From Flavobacteriales bacterium UBA3477 (GTDB taxonomy: Bacteria > Bacteroidota > Bacteroidia > Flavobacteriales > Schleiferiaceae), in the NCBI GenBank assembly GCA_002378005.1, contig DFQY01000006.1:1-22464 (forward strand): 22,464 bases of DNA, read 5' to 3'. A program made the translations under genes and the position numbers. The notes beneath the pieces are model-generated. The model saw nothing but the letters and a program-made list of their open reading frames with translations, was not told where the DNA came from and searched no databases. Shown piece by piece: positions 1 to 8,684 of this stretch (its first letter is position 1; every line of letters starts with the position of its first letter).

Positions 1-48
1 AATCCCCGCTATGCCTATGAAGACCATATGGGAATTCAGGCTCGGCAT
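1..48 (-). CDS. murC: UDP-N-acetylmuramate--L-alanine ligase MurC, 5' end only
   Basis: Only the first 16 codons are in the window; the gene continues past the left edge. The reading is MPSLNSHMVFIGIAGI, which fits the start of MurC, whose N-terminal nucleotide-binding loop usually reads FIGIGGIGMSA. MurC adds L-alanine to UDP-MurNAc in the cytoplasm, the first step of stem peptide synthesis. The ATG at 48-46 lies inside the last codons of murG (13-base overlap). A second in-frame ATG at 27-25 could be used instead, but family members usually have several residues before the FIGIG loop, which favours the upstream start. MurC directly after MurG is the usual dcw order. The loop shows GIAGI where most family members have GIGGI. 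Identification rests on few residues plus context. Confidence 0.8.
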   Translation of the reverse strand, partial: MPSLNSHMVFIGIAGI

Positions 49-1130
49 TTCATCAAAGCTGCGATGTGGTCCACAATATCCTCCGTGGCTCGGGGTAGGG
101 CCAATTTTTGAATGTTCTCACCCAGCTTGTCCCGGCGCGCTTTATTTCTCGCTAATGCCGCCAATTCTATTTCGAATCGCTGCGTTAGTTCTCTTTCAGG
201 TATCAAGACCGCCGCTCCCTTGTCGCTCAAAGCACGGGCATTGTGGGTCTGATGGTCTTCCGCCACATTTGGGCTAGGAATCAATACGCTGGCCTTGCCC
301 ACTAAGCATAACTCGCTCAAAGTACCGGCTCCGGCACGGCTCACAATTGCATCTGCTGCTGCATATGCCGTGGCCATATCGTCTATGAAGGCCTGTATAT
401 GGGTCTGTGGTGTGGCCATGGGTGCGTATTCCTCTTCATAGAGCTTACCACACTGCCAAAGGATTTGCCATCCCTGTGCGTTGAGTGCCGCCATGCTTGC
501 GGCCATTTGCACATTCATGGCGCGTGCCCCAAGGCTACCGCCTAAGACTAAAAGCACCTTTTTACGGTCGTCGAAGCCAAGCGCCTTTTTGCTCTCCGCT
601 GCATCTGAAAGAGCATTGGTAAAGGCCTTGCGAATAGGGTTTCCGGTAAGGCGCACTTTTCCGGCGGGGAAGAAGCGCTCTGCATTTTTGTAGGCGGTAC
701 ATACCAATGATGCTTTGGCGCCTAGACGAATATTGGTGATGCCTGCATAGGAATTCTGCTCCTGCACCAAGGTCGGAATGCCCATGCGCTGTGCCATGAA
801 CAAAGCTGGTCCGCTGGCATAACCGCCTGTACCGATGACCACGTTTGGTTTGAGTTTTCTGATGACGGATCGGCAGCGCAACAAGGCATAAATAAGTTTG
901 AAGGGCACGTTCCAGCTCTTCCAAGGTTTTTGTCTATTGATTCCCGCAATAGGCACTCCAAGGATAGGGAAGCCTGCCGCAGGGACTCGGTCCATTTCCA
1001 TTTTGCCACTAGCACCAATGAATTGGATTTTTGCATCGGGGTAGCGTTGCTGTAATTCCCAGGCAATGCTCAGTGCTGGGAAGATGTGTCCCCCAGTACC
1101 GCCGCCACTTATGATAAAGGTCTTGCTCAT
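36..1130 (-). CDS. murG: MurG, lipid II synthase (GlcNAc transferase)
   Basis: Transfers GlcNAc from UDP-GlcNAc to lipid I at the inner face of the cytoplasmic membrane, giving lipid II. The 364-residue protein has the usual length of this GT28 family. Visible motifs are the N-terminal glycine loop GGGTGGH at residues 9-15, TGGYASGP near 101-108, a second glycine loop GGSLGARAMN at 197-206, and the UDP-GlcNAc binding stretch SRAGAGTLSEL at 264-274 followed by PSPNVAEDHQTHNA. The ATG at 1130 overlaps the ftsW stop codon as ATGA, so the two are probably translationally coupled. murC starts inside its 3' end. The assignment is secure. Confidence 0.97.
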   Translation of the reverse strand: MSKTFIISGGGTGGHIFPALSIAWELQQRYPDAKIQFIGASGKMEMDRVPAAGFPILGVPIAGINRQKPWKSWNVPFKLIYALLRCRSVIRKLKPNVVIGTGGYASGPALFMAQRMGIPTLVQEQNSYAGITNIRLGAKASLVCTAYKNAERFFPAGKVRLTGNPIRKAFTNALSDAAESKKALGFDDRKKVLLVLGGSLGARAMNVQMAASMAALNAQGWQILWQCGKLYEEEYAPMATPQTHIQAFIDDMATAYAAADAIVSRAGAGTLSELCLVGKASVLIPSPNVAEDHQTHNARALSDKGAAVLIPERELTQRFEIELAALARNKARRDKLGENIQKLALPRATEDIVDHIAALMKCRA

Positions 1131-2320
1131 GCGTGTAAGGGAGTTATGGGTTCGTTCTCTTCCAATTCTTGGGCGTTGTCACCCACAATTTTTTCTACAT
1201 CTGTATGGCTTACGCTCAAAATGATGCCCAACGCGATACAAGTCATCCAAATAGACGAACCTCCGGCGCTGAGAAACGGTAGGGTTTGTCCAGTGACCGG
1301 CATCAAATTCGTCGCAACACTCATATTGACGAGGGTCTGAATTATCATGCCCGATGCTGCGGCCAGGACGAGTAGTGTCCCAAATTTGGTATGTGCTTTC
1401 CGCGCAATTCTCACCATCCTTCGGAAGAGTGCGGCGTAAATCAATATGATGGCACTGGCGCCAAAGAGTCCGTATTCCTCGGTGATGATGGCGAATACGA
1501 AATCACTATTGCTTTGAGGAAGGAAGTTCTTTTGTACACTCTTTCCTGGTCCTTTCCCGAAAACTTGCCCTTCTGCGATGGCCATCTTGGCCAAATCTGT
1601 CTGGTAAGATGCATCATCGTCCACATCGTCACTTACGAAATTCACGATACGTGCCTTCCAAGTGCTCACACGGTTAGAGATGTTTGGGAAGGCAAGCACG
1701 ATGAGGATGAACAGGGTCAAACCTGCGACAGCAATGCCCATGATCTTACCCAAGTTTTTCAGTGGCACTCCGGCAACAAACATGAGTATGAAGGCCATCA
1801 AGAAGATGATTGCCGTGGTCGAGAAGTCGGCAGGCAAGATGAAAATTAATGTGCCGGAGATGGCGCCGAGCGGCCAGTACAAGCTCTTGAAGGGTTCTAG
1901 ATCACGCGGCTTTGAGAACCATCGGGCCAACCAAACAAGTAACGCCAACGAAGCAAATGCGGACGTTTGGAAGGTAAAGCCCAGGACGGGAATGCGTACC
2001 CAGCGGGAGGCATTGGCCCCACCCATCTCCGTGCCTTGTGCTAAGGTCACAATGAGCATGAGAATCGCAAAGGGGAGAATGGCTACAGAGAGCTTGCCTA
2101 TGATTCTAAAGTTTAATCGATGCACGGCATACATTAAGACGCCGCCCAGCACGAGATGGATGAAATGCTTGGTCAAGAATTTGAGCGTATTGCCCCCGCC
2201 AAATTTGTACGCCAGCGAACTGCTCGCGCTGTAAATAGGCAAGAAACTGATCACCATCAACAGGAGTATTAACCCCCATAGAAAGCGGTCACCTTTCAGA
2301 TATTTCTGCAAAACACTCAA
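1127..2320 (-). CDS. ftsW: FtsW, septal SEDS peptidoglycan glycosyltransferase
   Basis: Polytopic inner-membrane protein that polymerises lipid II at the division septum with FtsI. The protein has about ten hydrophobic segments, the SEDS signature PVTGQTLPFLSAGGSS at residues 341-356, and a large loop with NSDFVFAIITEE whose Asp (about 273) corresponds to the essential SEDS aspartate. The frame is open back to a GTG at 2407, but that part only re-reads the 3' end of murD in another frame and does not look like protein. Homologues start a few residues before a YLKGD-type motif, so I place the start at the TTG at 2320-2318 (397 residues), 13 bases after the murD stop. The TTG at 2311-2309 is an alternative. 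There is no ATG before the first membrane segment. It ends in an ATGA overlap with murG. Confidence 0.95.
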   Translation of the reverse strand: MSVLQKYLKGDRFLWGLILLLMVISFLPIYSASSSLAYKFGGGNTLKFLTKHFIHLVLGGVLMYAVHRLNFRIIGKLSVAILPFAILMLIVTLAQGTEMGGANASRWVRIPVLGFTFQTSAFASLALLVWLARWFSKPRDLEPFKSLYWPLGAISGTLIFILPADFSTTAIIFLMAFILMFVAGVPLKNLGKIMGIAVAGLTLFILIVLAFPNISNRVSTWKARIVNFVSDDVDDDASYQTDLAKMAIAEGQVFGKGPGKSVQKNFLPQSNSDFVFAIITEEYGLFGASAIILIYAALFRRMVRIARKAHTKFGTLLVLAAASGMIIQTLVNMSVATNLMPVTGQTLPFLSAGGSSIWMTCIALGIILSVSHTDVEKIVGDNAQELEENEPITPLHA

Positions 2321-2333
2321 CGCTACTAATACA

Positions 2334-3701
2334 TTAAAGGTTGCGGATGGCGTTCTTGAATTGGCGGCCGCGGTCCTCGTAGTTCTCGAATAAATCGAAA
2401 GAGGCACAGCAAGGGCTCAACAAAACCACATCGCCTTTTTCCGCCAAGCGAGATGCTTTGCGAACGGCTTTTTCCATGGAATCTGTATCCACGATTTCAA
2501 CCACGCCTTTGAAGGCTTCGATGATTTTGATGTTGTCGGCACCGAGGGCGACGATGGCCTTCACTTTGTTTTGTACCAATGACATCAACTCGTTGTAGTC
2601 GTTGCCCTTATCTACTCCGCCGACGATCCAAACGATCGGCTTGCTCTGGCATTCGAGCGCGTAGTAGGTGGCGTTGACGTTGGTCGCTTTGCTATCGTTG
2701 ATGTATTCCACACCGCTTATGTTTAGGACGCTTTCCAATCGGTGCTCTAGGGCGTCGAATGAAGCCAGTTTTGTGCGAATGGTTTCCTTGCGGATGTTCA
2801 TCAAAGTGCTGCCTAGTCCTGCAGCCATGCTGTTATACATGTTGTGCTTGCCCTGTAGGGCCAATTCTTCAATTGTCATTGCTTCGTTGTTTATAGTTAT
2901 TTCTATGGTGTTGTTCAATGTTTTTGCTTTGCGGAATTCACTTCCGTTTTCTTGAATGCCGAAAGCAATCATGTTCGGGAGTATTCCTTTTTCGAGGTGC
3001 GGCGCGAGGTGCTCCATTGTGATGGGGTCGTCGTCGCAGAAGAGGAAAAAGCCCTCTTTTTTGGTGTATTCGAGCATCTGCAGCTTGCTTGCAGCGTATT
3101 CGTCTATGCTGTAATTGTAGCGGTCGAGGTGGTCCGGGGTAATGTTGGTGAGGATGCCTATCATTGGAGAGAGGTGGCGTGCATCGTCTAATTGGAAACT
3201 GCTTACCTCCAATACGATTACCTCAGGATCTCCAGCATTCGCCTCCATACGCTCCGCTAAAGCGCGACCCAAACTCAAACCGATATTCCCCCCCAAAACG
3301 CAATCCTTCTCGCCACTGATGATGTGGTGACACAGGGTAGCAGTGGTTGTTTTACCATTGCTTCCCGTTACGGCAACAATGGGGGCTTCGGTGTAGAGCG
3401 TTGCCCAGTCTACTTCTCCCATCAAGGGAAGTCCTGCGGCCTTCACGGCCTTCACGACCGGTGTGGTGTGCTTGATTCCGGGACTCTTGATGACCCCATC
3501 GGCGGCTAAAATGCGCTCGAGGGTGTGTCCGCCTTCTTCGTATTCCACGCCCCACTGGTCAAGCAGTGCCTTGTCGGAAGCGCTCAACTTACCGTACTCG
3601 CTTAGGAAAGCGCGCACGCCTACACGGGCGGCCAGCTGTGCTGCACCCATGCCGCTTTCGCCGGCTCCAAGAATGGCAATATGTCCGTAGGTGTGGTTCA
3701 A
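2334..3701 (-). CDS. murD: MurD, UDP-MurNAc-L-Ala--D-Glu ligase
   Basis: Cytoplasmic ATP-dependent ligase adding D-glutamate to UDP-MurNAc-L-Ala. The 455-residue product shows the N-terminal nucleotide loop ILGAGESGMGAA (about 10-21), the ATP P-loop TGSNGKTT at 112-119, EVSSFQL, the Mur ligase motif TNITPDHLDRY, EHRLESV and YINDSKATN. The start is the TTG at 3701-3699: the codon two places upstream in the same frame is the TAA that ends mraY, and the next Met is residue 18, inside the conserved nucleotide loop. This is direct evidence for a TTG start. Only three bases separate it from mraY. No purine-rich ribosome binding site precedes it. Confidence 0.97.
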   Translation of the reverse strand: MNHTYGHIAILGAGESGMGAAQLAARVGVRAFLSEYGKLSASDKALLDQWGVEYEEGGHTLERILAADGVIKSPGIKHTTPVVKAVKAAGLPLMGEVDWATLYTEAPIVAVTGSNGKTTTATLCHHIISGEKDCVLGGNIGLSLGRALAERMEANAGDPEVIVLEVSSFQLDDARHLSPMIGILTNITPDHLDRYNYSIDEYAASKLQMLEYTKKEGFFLFCDDDPITMEHLAPHLEKGILPNMIAFGIQENGSEFRKAKTLNNTIEITINNEAMTIEELALQGKHNMYNSMAAGLGSTLMNIRKETIRTKLASFDALEHRLESVLNISGVEYINDSKATNVNATYYALECQSKPIVWIVGGVDKGNDYNELMSLVQNKVKAIVALGADNIKIIEAFKGVVEIVDTDSMEKAVRKASRLAEKGDVVLLSPCCASFDLFENYEDRGRQFKNAIRNL

Positions 3702-3704
3702 GTC

Positions 3705-4934
3705 TTATCGAAGTTTGAGGGTGGCGATGGCAAAGACGGCGAGCATGATGCCCACAATCCAGAATCTGGTTACGATTTTGGTTTCGGGGTAGCCCTTCTT
3801 TTGGTAATGGTGGTGGAGTGGGCTCATCAAGAAGATGCGTCGGCCTTCACCGTATTTCTTTTTGGTGTATTTGAAGTAGCTCACCTGGAGGATGACGCTA
3901 ACATTTTCAGCGAGGAATACCCCCGCAATGATGGGTAGAAGGAACTCTTTGCGCACGGCAAGAGCCAACACTGCGATGATAGCACCTATAGCGAGCGATC
4001 CGGTATCGCCCATAAATACTTGGGCAGGGAAGCTGTTGTACCACAAGAAACCAATGGCTGCCCCGATGAAGGCGGCGGTGAAGATCACAAGCTCACCGGT
4101 GTTTGGGATGTACATGATGTTGAGGTAGTTCGAGAAGACGATAGAACCGCTGAGGTAGGCGAGCACGAGCAGTGCAACGCCGGCGATGGCTGAAGTCCCA
4201 GTGGCGAGGCCGTCCAATCCGTCGGTGAGGTTGGCGCCGTTGGATACGGCAGTGATGATGAAAATCACTGCGAGGATGTAGATGAGCCAGGTCCAATTCG
4301 CCCCAGATTCCCCCATCCAACGCGTGAAAATCTCATAATCAAACTCATTGTCCTTTAAGAAGGGCAGGGTGGTTTTGGTGCTCTTGACCGGGTCGCTGTA
4401 CGACGGGATTTCCGGTGCCGCCTCCCAAGCTTCCACTTGCACGGTCGGCACTTTTTCTTTGATGGTCACGTCCGGGTGGAAGTAGAGGGTGCTGCCCACG
4501 ATCACTCCAAGGCCGATCTGTCCGATGACCTTGAAGATGCCGCGCAATCCTTTCTTGTCTTTTTTGAAGACCTTGATGTAATCGTCAAGGAATCCGATGG
4601 CGCCCATCCAAAGCGTGGAAATGAGCATGAGGATGATGTAGATGTTGTCCAATTTTGCCCAGAGCAACGTCGGAAATACAATGGCCAAGAGGATAATGAC
4701 CCCGCCCATGGTTGGTGTGCCGGCTTTTTGGTTTTGCCCTTCGAGTCCCAGGTCTCGTACAGTTTCGCCTATTTGTAGACGGCTTAATCGGTCAATCAAA
4801 CGCTTCCCAAAGAGCATGGAAATGACCAGGGAGGTGATGATGGCCATGGCCGCGCGGAAGGTGATGTACTGGAATACACCCGCTCCCGGGATATCATAGG
4901 CACTGTCCAAATATTCAAATAGGTAGTACAACAT
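3705..4934 (-). CDS. mraY: MraY, phospho-MurNAc-pentapeptide translocase
   Basis: Integral membrane enzyme that joins phospho-MurNAc-pentapeptide to undecaprenyl phosphate, making lipid I. Family motifs are GTPTMGG (72-78), the DD pair in GFLDDYIK (Asp117-Asp118), NLTDGLDGL (235-243), MGDTGSL (308-314) and the PLHHHY histidines (about 372-377). At 409 residues it is longer than the roughly 360 of the Escherichia coli protein. The extra length is a hydrophilic stretch at about residues 155-215, between two membrane segments, as is common in Bacteroidota. It starts at an ATG two bases after the murE stop and ends three bases before murD. murF, which lies between murE and mraY in many other bacteria, is missing here. 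Confidence 0.97.
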   Translation of the reverse strand: MLYYLFEYLDSAYDIPGAGVFQYITFRAAMAIITSLVISMLFGKRLIDRLSRLQIGETVRDLGLEGQNQKAGTPTMGGVIILLAIVFPTLLWAKLDNIYIILMLISTLWMGAIGFLDDYIKVFKKDKKGLRGIFKVIGQIGLGVIVGSTLYFHPDVTIKEKVPTVQVEAWEAAPEIPSYSDPVKSTKTTLPFLKDNEFDYEIFTRWMGESGANWTWLIYILAVIFIITAVSNGANLTDGLDGLATGTSAIAGVALLVLAYLSGSIVFSNYLNIMYIPNTGELVIFTAAFIGAAIGFLWYNSFPAQVFMGDTGSLAIGAIIAVLALAVRKEFLLPIIAGVFLAENVSVILQVSYFKYTKKKYGEGRRIFLMSPLHHHYQKKGYPETKIVTRFWIVGIMLAVFAIATLKLR

Positions 4935-4936
4935 GG

Positions 4937-6388
4937 TTATGCGTTTAAGAAGTGATTGACTTGTTCTACATCGTCGAAGTGGTGGCGCTGGCCGTGTACT
5001 TCTTGGTATTTTTCATGGCCCTTGCCGGCGATTAGGACGACATCTCCCTCTTTCGCGAGCATTAGGGCGCTCTTGATGGCTTGCTCGCGGTCGAGGATGA
5101 CCAAAACTTTGGATTTGAGGTCTGCAGTTACCCCGGCCATCATGTCGTCGAGGATGGCTTGCGGCTCTTCGTTGCGGGGGTTGTCGCTGGTGAATACGGC
5201 TTTGTTGCTCTTGCTCGCGGCGATTTGAGCCATTTGCGGGCGTTTGCCTTTGTCTCGGTTTCCGCCACAGCCCACGACGGTGATGATATCGCCGCCGCCT
5301 TTGAGTTTATCGATGGTGTTCAGGACATTTTCCAAGGCATCCGGGGTGTGTGCATAGTCGACAATGGCAGTGATGCCTTTGCCTTGAATGGTTTGGAACC
5401 TGCCCTCCACCGGTTTGAGTATGCTCATGGCGGTGAGGAGTTGCAATGGATTTTTGCCCAATTCTATGCCGACGGCATAAATCGCGCAGAGGTTGTAGGC
5501 GTTGAAATCACCCATGATTCGGGTCCAACATTCCTGGTCGTTGATGTGCAGGAGGGTGCCGTCGAATTGGCGCTCCATGACCTTCACCTTATAATCCGCA
5601 GGGTGCTTCAATGCGTAGCTACGCACTTTGGCTTTGGTGTCCTGAACCATCGTTTCGCCATGTTTTACGTCGTCGTTGAAGATGGCTACGGCAGAAGATT
5701 TCAGTCCGTCGAATAGGATTTTCTTTGCGGCGATGTAGCCGTTCATATCCCCGTGGTAATCCAAATGATCACGGGTGATGTTGGTGAATACGGCAATATC
5801 AAAATCCACGTGGGCAGCACGGTGTTGCACCAAGGCGTGGGAACTCACTTCCATGAAGCAGTATTTCACACCTGCATCGACCATGGCGCGCATGTGGCCT
5901 TGGATGGCCAATGCATCTGGCGTGGTGTGGGTGGCTGGAACTGTCTCGCGGCCCATTTTAACGTTGATGGTGCTGAGCAAGCCGCACTTTTCGCCTTCGA
6001 GCTCGGAGAGCAAGGTGTGCAATAGGGTAGCCACTGTCGTTTTGCCGTTCGTACCAGTCACACCCACCACTTTGAGTTGTTCACTAGGGTTGTCGAACCA
6101 ATTCGCCGCAATTGCGCTCAGCGCAAAGGCGCTATCATTGGTCTGTATGTAGTGGATGCCCTCACGCGTTTGGTTCGGAATATGTTCGCAAACCACAGCT
6201 ATGGCGCCGGCCTCCAGGGCTGTTTCGATGAATTCGTGACCGTCGACTTGGGTGCCGGGGATGGCGACGAACAACGCGTTTTTGGCGGATTTTCTACTGT
6301 CGTAACACACAGATTCGATGGCGATTTGTGTGTTGCCAATAATGTCCTTGATACGAACGCCGTACAATAAGTCTTTCAGTAGTTTCAT
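4937..6388 (-). CDS. murE: MurE, UDP-MurNAc-tripeptide synthetase (meso-DAP type)
   Basis: Cytoplasmic ligase adding the third residue of the stem peptide. From the ATG at 6388 the protein has 483 residues with the P-loop TGTNGKTT at 111-118, EVSSHAL, TNITRDHLDYHG (203-214), a region around the probable carbamylated lysine (AAKKILF), and DNPR at 402-405. DNPR is the meso-diaminopimelate specificity motif, so the cell wall is predicted to be of the DAP type. The frame is open nine codons further upstream, but the ATG at 6388 forms an ATGA overlap with the ftsI stop and matches the family N-terminus (MKLLKDLLYGV), so I chose it. mraY follows after two bases. Confidence 0.97.
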   Translation of the reverse strand: MKLLKDLLYGVRIKDIIGNTQIAIESVCYDSRKSAKNALFVAIPGTQVDGHEFIETALEAGAIAVVCEHIPNQTREGIHYIQTNDSAFALSAIAANWFDNPSEQLKVVGVTGTNGKTTVATLLHTLLSELEGEKCGLLSTINVKMGRETVPATHTTPDALAIQGHMRAMVDAGVKYCFMEVSSHALVQHRAAHVDFDIAVFTNITRDHLDYHGDMNGYIAAKKILFDGLKSSAVAIFNDDVKHGETMVQDTKAKVRSYALKHPADYKVKVMERQFDGTLLHINDQECWTRIMGDFNAYNLCAIYAVGIELGKNPLQLLTAMSILKPVEGRFQTIQGKGITAIVDYAHTPDALENVLNTIDKLKGGGDIITVVGCGGNRDKGKRPQMAQIAASKSNKAVFTSDNPRNEEPQAILDDMMAGVTADLKSKVLVILDREQAIKSALMLAKEGDVVLIAGKGHEKYQEVHGQRHHFDDVEQVNHFLNA

Positions 6389-8367
6389 TGCAGCCAGAGG
6401 GTTACGGTGGAACATTGATTGAGTGCAGTGCCGAGCGCAGGCTCTTGCTTGACCACTTTGCCGTGGCCTTGTACTTTCACCTCGAGACCTGCAGATTCCA
6501 AAATCTCCAATGCTTCTCTGAGGTCTAGTCCGCGTAGGTTGGGCAAGTAATTCTTTTCGAGTGCCTGGTGCTGTCCGTTCAGGTCGTGCGTTTGTTGGGT
6601 AGCAAGGGCCAATTGTGCCCGCTCCACCACCTCAGGCGTGCGTGGTAATTGATGGTAGACCTCGTCTGCGATGGCCTTAAACACAGGGCCTGCGACGATA
6701 TTTCCGTAGTAGCCTTTGAGGTAGTTTGGCTTGCTGATCACTACGATACAACTGTACCTCGGGTTGTCGGCAGGGAAGTAGCCCGCGAACGAGCTTTGGT
6801 AGTCCTTACCGCCTCTCCAGTAGTTGAGCTGACAGGTTCCGGTCTTCCCGGCGATGGTTATTTTTTCGTCATAGATGTTGGTTGCGGTTCCGCGACGTAC
6901 GGCACCTTCGAGGAGAATTTGCAGCTTATCGATGGTCTCTGTACTACAGATGCCGCGCTTGATGATTTCTGTTTCGAAAGATTCTACCTCTCGGCCGTGG
7001 TCCATGATTTTCTCCACCACTTGGGGCTTGACCATATCGCCATCATTGGCCACCGCATTATAGATGGTGAGCAATTGCAGTGGCGTAAACTCTACCCCAT
7101 AGCCATAGGACATCCAAGGCAGGGAAAGTCCAGACCAGTTATCGTCGCTAGGTTTTGGAATGGTCGGTGCGGTTTCACCTTTGATTTGCACTCCAGTGGT
7201 TTGATCGAATTTGCGTCGGTAGAGGAAGTCCACAAAATCACTTGGGTCCTCTTTAAAGGAACCTTCCACGAGTTTTACGATTCCCGTATTGGAGCTGAGT
7301 TCAAAAGCACGGCGGAGGTTGATTTTTCCATAGCCGCCCTTGCGTGAGTCGCGCACATTCTTCCCGTAGACCGTGTAGATTCCGTTTTCGGTATCGACGA
7401 GGGTGTTGGTATCTGCGGCACCTGTTTCGAGTAGGGCCATGGTGCTCAAGAGCTTCATGGTGGATCCCGGTTCGGTGCGTTCCCAAACGGCGTAGTTACG
7501 CAGTTCAGAGTAAGTGCTGTCCTTGGGGTTACGCCCAAGGTTGGCCATGGCCACAATGCGTCCCGTTTCGACTTCCATGACAACGGCACAACCATGATCA
7601 GCCTCAAATTTGACCAATTGGTTCAGCAAACTCCGCTGTGCCACATCTTGAATACGGGTATCAATGGTGGTGACCAAATCGAATCCATCCACCGGCTCCA
7701 CGGCTTGAGGATCGTCCAACGGTTTCCAGTCGTCTCCTACGATTTTCTGCATTAATCGGTTCCCCGGCTTCCCTTTTAAATAAGCGCTGTAGTACCCTTC
7801 AAGCCCTGCACTGGCCCCTTCGGTATCATAGCCGATGGTGCGTAGGGTGATATCGGTGGCCATCTGAATGCGCGTTTGGTCGACGTGGACGATGATGCCG
7901 CCTTTGTACACACCTCTTTCGAGGATGGGGTATTGACGCATGCGCTGTAGGTCGCTGTAGTTCACGTCCCTGGCAAGGAGAACGTAGCGGTTTTTCTGAT
8001 TGCGTTTGGTGCGCAGGTAGTTCTCCCATTCGGAAGCATTGCGGGTAGAATTAAGTTTCGCCAATTGTGCCGCGAGTGCCCCTACTTCTTCTTGGAACAA
8101 GGTTTCGTCCACGGTAATAGGATCGAAGTGAACCGTATAAACCGGCTTCGTTGTGGCTAAAGTTTTCCCGTCACTGCTGTATATATCTCCGCGCTTAGCG
8201 GGGATTTCACGGCGCTCAATCAATCGCTCTTGGCTGATTTCGCGAAGCTCCGGACCCATAACGAGGGAAACATAAAACAATCGGCCTGCGATGGCCACAA
8301 AGAGCACATAGATCACGGCACTGATCCAAGTGATTTTGCTTTTGATATGTTTTAATTCCGTACTCAT
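6385..8367 (-). CDS. ftsI: FtsI/PBP3-type class B penicillin-binding protein with C-terminal PASTA domain
   Basis: Septal D,D-transpeptidase that crosslinks peptidoglycan made by FtsW. One N-terminal membrane segment (about residues 12-34) anchors a periplasmic part with the dimerisation motif RGDIYSSDG (59-67), then the transpeptidase domain with STMK (nucleophile Ser302, Lys305), SSN (358-360) and KTG (508-510). A single PASTA-like domain occupies about 605-660 (LPNLRGLDLREALEILES onwards). The ATG start overlaps the ftsL stop as ATGA and the TGA stop overlaps the murE start the same way. The PASTA tail sets it apart from E. coli FtsI and resembles the Spo0VD/PBP2x-like group. Assignment is firm; ftsI is used as the positional symbol. 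Confidence 0.95.
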   Translation of the reverse strand: MSTELKHIKSKITWISAVIYVLFVAIAGRLFYVSLVMGPELREISQERLIERREIPAKRGDIYSSDGKTLATTKPVYTVHFDPITVDETLFQEEVGALAAQLAKLNSTRNASEWENYLRTKRNQKNRYVLLARDVNYSDLQRMRQYPILERGVYKGGIIVHVDQTRIQMATDITLRTIGYDTEGASAGLEGYYSAYLKGKPGNRLMQKIVGDDWKPLDDPQAVEPVDGFDLVTTIDTRIQDVAQRSLLNQLVKFEADHGCAVVMEVETGRIVAMANLGRNPKDSTYSELRNYAVWERTEPGSTMKLLSTMALLETGAADTNTLVDTENGIYTVYGKNVRDSRKGGYGKINLRRAFELSSNTGIVKLVEGSFKEDPSDFVDFLYRRKFDQTTGVQIKGETAPTIPKPSDDNWSGLSLPWMSYGYGVEFTPLQLLTIYNAVANDGDMVKPQVVEKIMDHGREVESFETEIIKRGICSTETIDKLQILLEGAVRRGTATNIYDEKITIAGKTGTCQLNYWRGGKDYQSSFAGYFPADNPRYSCIVVISKPNYLKGYYGNIVAGPVFKAIADEVYHQLPRTPEVVERAQLALATQQTHDLNGQHQALEKNYLPNLRGLDLREALEILESAGLEVKVQGHGKVVKQEPALGTALNQCSTVTLWLQ

Positions 8368-8684
8368 TCTACGACGACGATTTTTTCAGGACGCTCCTGT
8401 GGGCTTTGCAACCCAAGGGCTTGTGCTTTGCGCATGACGCGGCTTTCCAGGGATAGCTTGGTCAGCTTTTCGCGTGTTTCTGTATGTTCTGCCTCAAGGC
8501 TTTGGCGTGTTTTGCTGAGGCTGTCGATCTCGTGAACCTTTTGGTCGGCGCGGTGGCTGGTGTAGATGGCGATCAGCGCCAAGAAGCTCAACCAAGCGGC
8601 AAAGGGCAGCATGCGCATGAGGCCCTCATCCCCTAGGGTGAGGCGGGATTTTAATCCTGCTATGGCGTTCTTCACCTTAGACAT
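8364..8684 (-). CDS. ftsL: FtsL-like division protein, small bitopic
   Basis: A 106-residue protein with a short basic cytoplasmic tail, one membrane segment (about residues 26-41, LPFAAWLSFLALIAIY) and a periplasmic heptad-rich coiled coil (about 47-85). That layout is the FtsL plan. FtsL normally joins FtsB (DivIC) and FtsQ to activate FtsW-FtsI. Sequence identity in this family is low, so the call rests mainly on size, topology and position between rsmH and ftsI, as in most dcw clusters. The start overlaps the end of rsmH by 8 bases and the stop overlaps the ftsI start by 4. It corresponds to the short protein often annotated as S-adenosyl-methyltransferase-associated or FtsL-related in Flavobacteriia. 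Confidence 0.85.
   Translation of the reverse strand: MSKVKNAIAGLKSRLTLGDEGLMRMLPFAAWLSFLALIAIYTSHRADQKVHEIDSLSKTRQSLEAEHTETREKLTKLSLESRVMRKAQALGLQSPQERPEKIVVVE

Noticed and set aside
2321..2407. Upstream GTG start for ftsW, adding 29 residues
   Set aside because: The added residues re-read the murD 3' end in another frame, are rich in Thr, Arg and Ala and do not resemble FtsW N-termini.
5081..5716. Long open frame on the plus strand, 211 codons
   Set aside because: It is antisense to murE, whose motifs are complete. Its translation shows no recognisable domain and follows from the codon bias of the opposite strand.
6649..7347. Long open frame on the plus strand, 232 codons
   Set aside because: Antisense to the transpeptidase domain of ftsI, with no domain or start signal of its own.
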